Part shown: piece after piece, positions 7,613 through 13,225 of the stretch
Layout of the letters: each line of letters opens with the position of its first letter
How positions within the stretch are numbered: the first letter of the stretch is position 1
Assembly (NCBI GenBank): GCA_964569185.1
Contig: CAZMTP010000038.1
Span: forward strand, 1 to 16,386
Length of the DNA stretch: 16,386 bases
From: DATIJP01 sp964569185
GTDB taxonomy: Bacteria; Chlamydiota; Chlamydiia; Chlamydiales; Rhabdochlamydiaceae
Reading direction: 5' to 3'
The notes under the pieces: model-generated
Database searches by the model: none
Seen by the model: only the letters and a program-made list of their open reading frames with translations
Told to the model about the DNA's origin: nothing
Program-made: the position numbers and the translations under genes

Positions 7613-8424
7613 TGGACTACCTCATAAATCGCTTTTAACTGCTCCAGCAACGCTTTTAATTCATGCAAAGGAAATTGAGAATGGGGATCGCTTTTCGCCG
7701 CTTGCGGGTCAGGATGCGCTTCAATATAGATGCAGTTGCATCCCGCAGCAATGGCCGCTTTGCAGAGGGTGGGAATAAACTCACGTTGCCCCCCAGAAAT
7801 AGTGCCTCCACCTCCGGGAAGTTGAACACTATGCGCGCCATCAAAACAGACCGGAAATCCTAACTTTTGCATGATCGGGATGGCCCGCATATCGCTCACA
7901 AGATTATTATAACCAAAAGAGCTGCCGCGATCAGTCAAAAGAATATTATCATTTCCAGTGGAAAGCACTTTATCAATCAGATTTTTCATATCCCAAGGGG
8001 CCATAAACTGGCCTTTTTTAAGATTGATCACCTTTCCTGTTTGGGCCGCGGTGACCACAAGGTCGGTTTGGCGGCAAAGAAAGGCAGGGATCTGCAGTAC
8101 ATCGCATACTTCTGCTGTCGCTTTTGCCTCTTCAGGTGTATGCACGTCTGTAAAAAGGGGAACATCAAATTCCTGTTTCACTTTTTCAAGAATTTTTAGC
8201 CCTTTTTCCAAACCGGGGCCGCGATAGGAGTTTACGGAAAGGCGGTTGGCTTTGTCATAGCTGGATTTGAAAATAAAATTAATTCCTAAAGAGGCGCACA
8301 TCTCTTTTAAAACGCCAGTGACTTGGAGAGACATCTCTTCACTTTCAATCACACAAGGCCCAGAGATCAGTGCTAAAGGGCTGTCTTCTCCAATGGAAAA
8401 ATCTGAAATTTTTAAGTTCTTCAT
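7591..8424 (-). CDS. kdsA: 3-deoxy-8-phosphooctulonate (KDO-8-P) synthase
   Basis: This 277-aa cytoplasmic TIM-barrel enzyme condenses phosphoenolpyruvate with arabinose-5-phosphate to make KDO-8-phosphate, the precursor of the Kdo sugars of LPS. Diagnostic motifs run in order: SGPCVIES (21-28), FKSSYDKANR (52-61), FTDVHTPEE, QIPAFLCRQTDL (111-122), NLKKGQFMAPWD (134-145), LTDRGSSFGYNNLVSDMR (163-180), DGAHSVQLPGG (195-205) and IEAHPDP (234-240). Cys24 in place of the Asn of E. coli KdsA, with His198, Glu235 and Asp246, marks the metal-dependent class II enzyme, as reported for chlamydial KdsA. The length is typical. It lies 5 nt after dapB and overlaps the lptC start. The ribosome site is weak (AAAAG just before the ATG), suggesting coupling to dapB translation. 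Confidence 0.97.
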   Translation of the reverse strand: MKNLKISDFSIGEDSPLALISGPCVIESEEMSLQVTGVLKEMCASLGINFIFKSSYDKANRLSVNSYRGPGLEKGLKILEKVKQEFDVPLFTDVHTPEEAKATAEVCDVLQIPAFLCRQTDLVVTAAQTGKVINLKKGQFMAPWDMKNLIDKVLSTGNDNILLTDRGSSFGYNNLVSDMRAIPIMQKLGFPVCFDGAHSVQLPGGGGTISGGQREFIPTLCKAAIAAGCNCIYIEAHPDPQAAKSDPHSQFPLHELKALLEQLKAIYEVVHCCAKPH

Positions 8425-8429
8425 ACTTT

Positions 8430-9047
8430 TTAGAACAAATCCATCAAAGTATAGGTGCCAGCAGGTTTATTGACGAGAAAATTTGCAGCCATTAAAGCTC
8501 CTTTGGCAAAGGCGGTTCTAGACAGGGCTTCATGCCTAAATTCTAAAATTTCCCCTTCGAGATTTAAAAAAATTCTATGTTCTCCAATCGCTTCGCCCGC
8601 ACGGATCGATTCAATAGGAATTTTTTTTTCAGAACCGAGTGCTTCTGCCAATCTTAATGCCGTCCCGCTAGGGGCATCTTTTTTATGTTGATGATGAGTT
8701 TCTACAATCTTGCCACTAAAATCGGGAATTTGTTTCACAATTTCGGGTAGCATTTTTAAATAAAGCGCCATTCCAAAACTAAAATTTGGGGAGGATAATA
8801 TTGGGATTTTACGCGCTGCTTCTTGAATGTCTAGTTTTAATTTTTCTGGAAGACCGGTCGTCCCACTCACAAGAGGGAGACTATATTCGAGTGCTGTCTT
8901 AAGAGCGAGTTTTGTTCCTTCTGGGGAAGAAAAATCGATCACAATCTGTGCATCTTTAGGAGAAAAAACCAATCGGTATTCCTTTTGCGGTGCGATCAGC
9001 TCTGTAATGGCTGTTCCCATCTTCCCGCTGGCACCCACAAGGTAAAT
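8430..9047 (-). CDS. dapB: 4-hydroxy-tetrahydrodipicolinate reductase (DapB), compact form
   Basis: DapB reduces the DapA product with NAD(P)H on the route to meso-diaminopimelate and lysine. The nucleotide-binding loop is VGASGKMG, followed by VIDFSSPEGT, VSGTTGLPE, SSPNFSFGMALYLKMLPE, the catalytic ETHHQHKKDAPSGTA (active His pair and Lys), and a C-terminal HEALSRTAFAKGALMAANFLV that completes the reductase fold. At about 205 aa it is shorter than E. coli DapB (273) because the Rossmann half lacks about 30 residues. It resembles the short Thermotoga-type enzyme. Start: the only common start codon is GTG at 9038, which would cut away the first beta strand and has no nearby ribosome site. Reading back to ATT at 9047 gives MYLVGASGKMG, a normal DapB N-terminus, so I prefer that rare start. 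AAGAG lies 7 nt upstream of it. The gene is tightly linked to kdsA. Confidence 0.88.
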   Translation of the reverse strand: MYLVGASGKMGTAITELIAPQKEYRLVFSPKDAQIVIDFSSPEGTKLALKTALEYSLPLVSGTTGLPEKLKLDIQEAARKIPILSSPNFSFGMALYLKMLPEIVKQIPDFSGKIVETHHQHKKDAPSGTALRLAEALGSEKKIPIESIRAGEAIGEHRIFLNLEGEILEFRHEALSRTAFAKGALMAANFLVNKPAGTYTLMDLF

Positions 9048-9057
9048 AGATAAACTC

Positions 9058-9543
9058 TTATCCTTTCTGATATTGTATTTTCCTAGAATTAATTTCTTTT
9101 AAAAGAGAATTTAAGATTTTGACAGATTCCACCAAATTAAGTAGGGCGGTTTCATTTTCTTTTATTCTGCGCACAGCAATAGTTTCCATCAAAGTTTTTA
9201 GTGTTTCGTTCTGTTTTTTTCTTTCTTCTTCATGCCCTTCATCCTCATCCTGTTCTTCATCATTGGACCAAAGAATACCGGGAATGAGTGCATGAGAAAA
9301 GAAACGGTTGCGTTGGACATAATATTTGGGAGGAGGCGAAAAGGCTGCCCACGGAATATTTTTAAGGTGTACTTCAAAAAGTTCTTCCCATTTAGAAGAG
9401 TAGATGCTGGAGGTGCCTGCCATCTCCAAATGGCGCGGGATCATCGAAGAGTCAGTAATATAGACAGTGTCTAAAGTTTCTTGATCGACTGCATACCGTT
9501 TATGCGCCTCAATTCCAATCTGATCGACAGTCACTTTTTCCAT
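9058..9543 (-). CDS. Hypothetical acidic protein heading the dapB-kdsA-lpt gene run
   Basis: A 161-aa protein I do not recognise with confidence. By position (upstream of kdsA) it could match a small chlamydial hypothetical found next to kdsA in Chlamydia, but this is from memory and unproved. It begins MEKVTVDQIGIEAHKRYAVDQ, has a Trp/Pro/aromatic region at about 51-92, a strongly acidic stretch at 94-107 (NDEEQDEDEGHEEE) and an amphipathic helical C-terminus (about 110-155) that could form a coiled coil. There is no signal peptide or membrane segment, so it should be cytoplasmic or secreted by a signal-less route. The ATG at 9543 follows GGAGAGGG with about 11 nt spacing. The TAA stop lies 10 nt before the proposed dapB start. 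It is the first gene of the leftward run, divergent from the secretin gene. Confidence 0.65.
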   Translation of the reverse strand: MEKVTVDQIGIEAHKRYAVDQETLDTVYITDSSMIPRHLEMAGTSSIYSSKWEELFEVHLKNIPWAAFSPPPKYYVQRNRFFSHALIPGILWSNDEEQDEDEGHEEERKKQNETLKTLMETIAVRRIKENETALLNLVESVKILNSLLKEINSRKIQYQKG

Positions 9544-9646
9544 AAAATTTTTTGCCCTCTCCGCGATGATTATGACAACTCGAAATAAAATTGGCTATCA
9601 AAAAAAACAACTCTCGGCATAAAATGTCCATGTCTCGGCATTATTT
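9544..9646. promoter_or_regulatory. Divergent intergenic promoter region
   Basis: About 100 bp separate the leftward gene run from the rightward secretin gene, so both promoters must lie here or inside genes. For the secretin, ATGACA (9572-9577) and TATCAA (9596-9601) are spaced by 18 bp. For the leftward run, CATAAT lies on the minus strand at 9569-9574 without a clear -35. Two copies of CTCGGCAT (9613-9620 and 9634-9641) lie 21 bp apart, about two helical turns, just upstream of the secretin ATG. All are weak matches read by eye. Confidence 0.3.
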
Positions 9647-11185
9647 ATGTTTAACAAAGTTACGAAACTACTTTTTTTAATTTGTACGCTCTCACTTTTT
9701 AGCGTCGTTGCTGAAGAAGATGAAGTCGTTGTGCCTGCTGTAGAATCTTCAGGGGAACATCATATCGATTTCAAAGATGTGTCCATGATCGAACTGATCC
9801 GATTTGTGAGTAAAATTTCCCAAGTGAATTTCATTTTCAACCATGAAGAGTTGCAATTTAATGTGAGCCTGTCATCAGGCAAACCGGTCAATTCCGCAGA
9901 AGTATTGAAGGCGCTGATCCAGACATTGCGCGTTCATGGATTTGGAGTCTCAGAAGAAGAAAACTATTTTGTTATCTATCCTTTGCAGAAAGAGATGGCG
10001 GGAGGGGCCAAAGAATTTCCTGCGGACAAATTGATCGCAGGACCGATCATGGGATCGCGCGCTTCGGTAAGCGATTTAGATTTTTTTGTCTATAAACTAC
10101 AATACCATCAGGGGTCTGACATTGAAGAGACCCTTAAAAAAATTGCAGGGGATTTAAGAACACGTCCTGACCATCCGCAAAAATTGATCGAAGCGATTCA
10201 GACCATTCATTGGGTAAAGGCCACCAATTCACTCTTATTTTCTGGCGAGGAGGAAACTATAGGCCGCTTAAAAAATCTCATTGGGACGCTCGATATCCCG
10301 TTGCGGCAAGTTTTTATTGAGGTGTTGGTTGTGGAGACCGATGCGCGCAATTCCACAGAATTTGGGCTGCAATGGGTAGGCGGCGGCAACTACCGTAATA
10401 AAATCGGATTTGGAATGGGCAATTTTCCTGCAGTGGGCGGCAATCCTCCTTTTGCCAATACCGTGTCTAGTTTAAGCCCCACCAATCCGCCTACTGGATT
10501 AAATCAGATCCCTGTGGGAAGAGGATTTGATTTGGGCGTGATTGGCGACCTAATTTTCCATAGAGGCAAAAGCTTTATCACTTTGGGGTCACTGGTTTCT
10601 GCGTTGCAAGCGGATGGCGATACCAGCATTGTGTTAAACCAGAAAATCATCACACAAGACAATAAAAATTCGACCATTTTTGTCGGTGATAATATTCCCT
10701 TCACTGGATCGATTGTACAAACAGTGGGCCAAAGCCAGCAAACAACAGCCAATATTGAATATCGCGATATTGGTGTCAGTTTAAGTATCACTCCGATGCT
10801 TGGCGAGGGCGATATTATCACATTAGATATTGATCAGGAAATCACGGAAGCAGTCGATCATATTCCTAACACCACAAATCAGGTAGAAGGTATCCGGACG
10901 ACCAAGACCAATATGGCGACACATGTGCATGTTCCTGATAACCATTTTTTAGCTTTAAGTGGAATGGTCCGTAATTCAAGATCGTATCAAAAATCGGGTC
11001 TTCCGTGTTTGGGCGGCCTTCCCTACATTGGCGCAGCCTTCAGCAAAACACGCAAAATAAATGAAAAGCGGAATATCTTAGTTTTTGTGCATCCGCACAT
11101 CATTAATTCTTTTGAAGACTATCAAAAAGTCACAGAGGCCCAGGACAAATACTATGATCCTGAGTATCTTAAGACCGAAGGTTAG
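9647..11185 (+). CDS. Secretin (GspD/PulD-like outer-membrane channel), short form
   Basis: A 512-aa secretin, the multimeric outer-membrane pore of type II secretion and related machines. A signal peptide is visible (residues 1-22, KVTKLLFLICTLSLFSVVA then EED). An N0/STN-like domain follows at about 38-110 (HIDFKDVSMIELIRFVSKISQVNFIF). A single further N-domain lies at about 145-220 and ends in the linker GTLDIPLRQVFIEVLVVETD. The secretin core contains LGSLVSALQADGDTSIVLNQKIITQDNKNSTIFVGDNIPFTGS, EYRDIGVSLSITPML, HVHVPDNHFLALSGMV, and the lip/septum motif GLPCLGGLPYIGAAFS followed by KRNILVFVHPHII. It is much shorter than typical GspD (about 650-750 aa) because N-domains are fewer. No other secretion gene (E, F, G) lies nearby, so its machine is unknown; a chlamydial type II-like or pilus role is possible. 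No ribosome site is evident before the ATG. Confidence 0.88.
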   Translation: MFNKVTKLLFLICTLSLFSVVAEEDEVVVPAVESSGEHHIDFKDVSMIELIRFVSKISQVNFIFNHEELQFNVSLSSGKPVNSAEVLKALIQTLRVHGFGVSEEENYFVIYPLQKEMAGGAKEFPADKLIAGPIMGSRASVSDLDFFVYKLQYHQGSDIEETLKKIAGDLRTRPDHPQKLIEAIQTIHWVKATNSLLFSGEEETIGRLKNLIGTLDIPLRQVFIEVLVVETDARNSTEFGLQWVGGGNYRNKIGFGMGNFPAVGGNPPFANTVSSLSPTNPPTGLNQIPVGRGFDLGVIGDLIFHRGKSFITLGSLVSALQADGDTSIVLNQKIITQDNKNSTIFVGDNIPFTGSIVQTVGQSQQTTANIEYRDIGVSLSITPMLGEGDIITLDIDQEITEAVDHIPNTTNQVEGIRTTKTNMATHVHVPDNHFLALSGMVRNSRSYQKSGLPCLGGLPYIGAAFSKTRKINEKRNILVFVHPHIINSFEDYQKVTEAQDKYYDPEYLKTEG

Positions 11186-11241
11186 TTCATAAGTTATTAA
11201 TTATTAGTAATATACGTAATTACCTTTTTATTTATTAATTA

Positions 11242-11250
11242 TGTTATAAT
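11242..11250 (+). promoter_or_regulatory. Extended -10 promoter for the 543-aa protein gene
   Basis: TGTTATAAT is a perfect extended -10 element (TGnTATAAT) 30 nt before the ATG at 11281, within a very AT-rich stretch (11186-11280). A -35 match is poor (TTACCT at 11220, 19-bp spacer), as is common for extended -10 promoters. The predicted leader of about 20-25 nt is nearly all A/T and has no ribosome site. An adjacent weak inverted repeat (GTAAT...ATTAC, 11207-11223) might end transcription of the secretin gene. Confidence 0.5.
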
Positions 11251-11280
11251 TAGTATCAAAATAAAAAATAATTAATTTTT

Positions 11281-12912
11281 ATGAGTTTTATAAGTATTAG
11301 TTCTAGTTCTCCAAGTCCTATGTCCTTATCTTCGAGCCCTGGTCAAGAATGGGATTCTCAGTATGAAAAGTATGAAGAATTCATCAGGCGAGTAAGACCA
11401 CAAGAGCGCTTTTATTTAGAAAGGACATTGTTGTCCTTAGAAAATTCTGAAGCGATTATTGATGGATTATTAGCGGCAATAGAAGGTCCTTGGGGTGTTG
11501 AAAATCCCTATATTTTGCATGAGCAAATGCCCTACTATGCTTTATTAGCATTTAAAGAAGGCAGCCTTGAAAATTATCAGTTAGGAACGCTTCTCAAATT
11601 TTGGAGTGCCTTTCAACATCACAAAGAATACCATCAAGAGCGAGGGGGAGCAATCCCTCCTTTTGCGCCCGTGGGATATTCTCTATTTCATGAAAATGGA
11701 ATGCCTAATCATGAGGCTTTAGAGCTGGTTTTTAGAACCTTTTTTGATAGCGAAGACCCAGACGATGAACCTTTAATTACAATCGATGAAAGACAAAAGA
11801 TGCAATGGGTTGAAGAGATGCGTCAACTACCCAGATCAGAACAACGTTTCTTCGTTCTCCCTAATTTGCTTAAAGAAAAAACCAATACCTTTTCAGATGA
11901 ATTTGATAAGATGCAATATTATATCTTTCGATTTTTAGATCGTGAAACAAAAGCAGAACACCTTTTGCCTTCTATTGGAATGCAACAAGCATTCATAAGC
12001 GCAACTCATACTGGAACATCTAAAAATATTATACTGAATCCTGTAATCGGGCTTTCTTCTCTAGAAGACCTAAGAAAAAATGCATTAGGATCTACTCGAG
12101 ATATGGCATGCCATTTTCCAGATGTTTTTTTACCTCACAGTGCAGATGGTTTATATGCACCATGGCACTATTTTACTGATCATGATGCCTATCATGCTAA
12201 AAGAGCTGATGACATAGGAAAAATGCGTGTACCTCTTATGCAGTTGTCAGATCAGTTAGGATGGGAAGGATCAATAGATGAGCGGCGCCATCAATACTAT
12301 TTTAGAGACACACTGATCGATTTAGATTTTAGCCATTTTAGACACAAGATCTATGAAAATGAGGAAACTTTTTGGCTTTCTTTTGGAATAATCAGCCATC
12401 TATTACCTAAAACTTTTAAGCCTCTTGATCCGAAAACAGAAGACCAGATTTTAAGACGTATTTGTCATTCTTTGTCCAATGATAAGAAAATTTGTCGCTG
12501 TTTACAGAATAGGTTTAAACAGTTAAAGCAAAAAATGGCCCAGTATAATCCAAGAGAATACGCTATTTTTTTCAGTAGCCGCACTTTCAAGCGACTCCCT
12601 GTGATTTGGAGAGAGGAGCAATTTCTTAAAAAATTTAAAACTAGTTTTTTAGAGAAAAAGGGAAAAATAGGAAGAGAAAAATGGATCAAGAAGTTGCTTC
12701 CTTTAATCCGTGAAGAAAATGTGCTGGATTATTTAAAGTTTTCTATTGACCTAGGACAGAAAGCAGCGCGTATAACAGAACATTGTGTCCAATTTTTTGT
12801 CGCCCATTTCCACAAACTGGTCGAATCTGATAGCCTTAAGGGGCTGAAAGAAGAAAGGCCTGAACTTGCGCAAGCGCTCATTCAAAGAGGGCTGGCCGCA
12901 TCTCGTTCTTAA
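11281..12912 (+). CDS. Unrecognised 543-aa protein, possible secreted effector
   Basis: No family is recognised. The N-terminal 20 residues are almost only Ser, Pro, Ile, Met and Gly (MSFISISSSSPSPMSLSSSP), with no hydrophobic signal peptide or membrane span. This composition is typical of type III secretion signals in chlamydiae, but is only suggestive. Residues 22-230 are mixed helical and acidic. A conspicuous polar cluster lies at 278-305: CHFPDVFLPHSADG, then WHYFTDHDAYHA, with His278, His286, His296, His301, Asp302 and His305, which could bind a metal or form a catalytic site. The C-terminal third (about 400-530) is strongly basic and helical (RFKQLKQKMAQ, KKGKIGREKWIKKLL). The gene has its own AT-rich promoter region and no ribosome site. 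It is followed by a MITE-like palindrome, so the locus looks accessory. The long open frame on an isolated transcript supports a real gene. Confidence 0.7.
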   Translation: MSFISISSSSPSPMSLSSSPGQEWDSQYEKYEEFIRRVRPQERFYLERTLLSLENSEAIIDGLLAAIEGPWGVENPYILHEQMPYYALLAFKEGSLENYQLGTLLKFWSAFQHHKEYHQERGGAIPPFAPVGYSLFHENGMPNHEALELVFRTFFDSEDPDDEPLITIDERQKMQWVEEMRQLPRSEQRFFVLPNLLKEKTNTFSDEFDKMQYYIFRFLDRETKAEHLLPSIGMQQAFISATHTGTSKNIILNPVIGLSSLEDLRKNALGSTRDMACHFPDVFLPHSADGLYAPWHYFTDHDAYHAKRADDIGKMRVPLMQLSDQLGWEGSIDERRHQYYFRDTLIDLDFSHFRHKIYENEETFWLSFGIISHLLPKTFKPLDPKTEDQILRRICHSLSNDKKICRCLQNRFKQLKQKMAQYNPREYAIFFSSRTFKRLPVIWREEQFLKKFKTSFLEKKGKIGREKWIKKLLPLIREENVLDYLKFSIDLGQKAARITEHCVQFFVAHFHKLVESDSLKGLKEERPELAQALIQRGLAASRS

Positions 12913-12971
12913 ATAGATCGCCTATTTCTACTTGAAAATTGATCTTTCTAGAGATACCATAAGGGTTTCGT

Positions 12972-13136
12972 GAGGGTGTCTGAAAAATTAGGCATTCAAT
13001 GGATTTTTGAGGCATTTTTTTGTAAATTTTTGAAACGATTCGCAGGACATACTTGATTAAGTAGGCCAAGAATTGGTTCGAAAATTTACAAAAAAAGGGC
13101 CAAAAAGGCATCATGACTAATTTTTTAGACACCCTC
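12972..13136. mobile_element. MITE-like palindromic element with 20-bp terminal inverted repeats
   Basis: The ends gagggtgtctgaaaaattag (12972-12991) and ctaattttttagacaccctc (13117-13136) are inverted repeats matching at 19 of 20 positions. The interior is also nearly palindromic: the left arm's run of T followed by TGTAAATTTT (13013-13030) is mirrored by AAAATTTACA with flanking A (13081-13096), and the centre near 13054 reads ACTTGATTAAGT. The 165-bp unit encodes no transposase, so it would be a non-autonomous element moved in trans. No clear target-site duplication flanks it. It fills most of the 230-bp gap between the 543-aa gene and the tRNA. The rest of that gap (12913-12971) holds nothing I can identify. 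Confidence 0.72.
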
Positions 13137-13142
13137 TAATGA

Positions 13143-13215
13143 GGATCGATAGCTCAGTGGATAGAGCACCCGCCTTCTAAGCGGGTGGTCGCAGGTTCGA
13201 ATCCTGCTCGATCCA
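13143..13215 (+). tRNA. tRNA-Arg (anticodon UCU)
   Basis: A full cloverleaf can be drawn. The acceptor arm GGATCGA (13143-13149) pairs with TCGATCC (13208-13214), with discriminator A at 13215. The D-arm is GCTC...GAGC. The anticodon stem CCCGC/GCGGG encloses the loop CTTCTAA, with anticodon TCT at 13176-13178. The T-arm contains GGTTCGAATCC. The 3' CCA is not encoded. It reads AGA/AGG arginine codons. The MITE-like element ends 6 bp upstream, and a coding gene starts 10 nt downstream. Confidence 0.97.
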
Positions 13216-13225
13216 TTTAAAAAGT

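Noticed and set aside
7663..8227. Several plus-strand open frames opposite kdsA
   Set aside because: They are shadows of a strongly conserved gene on the minus strand; none has a ribosome site or recognisable motif.
12878..13132. Minus-strand 84-codon open frame over the palindromic element
   Set aside because: It spans the end of the 543-aa gene and nearly the whole inverted-repeat unit; its composition is that of AT-rich palindromic DNA with no family motif, so it is not a transposase remnant.
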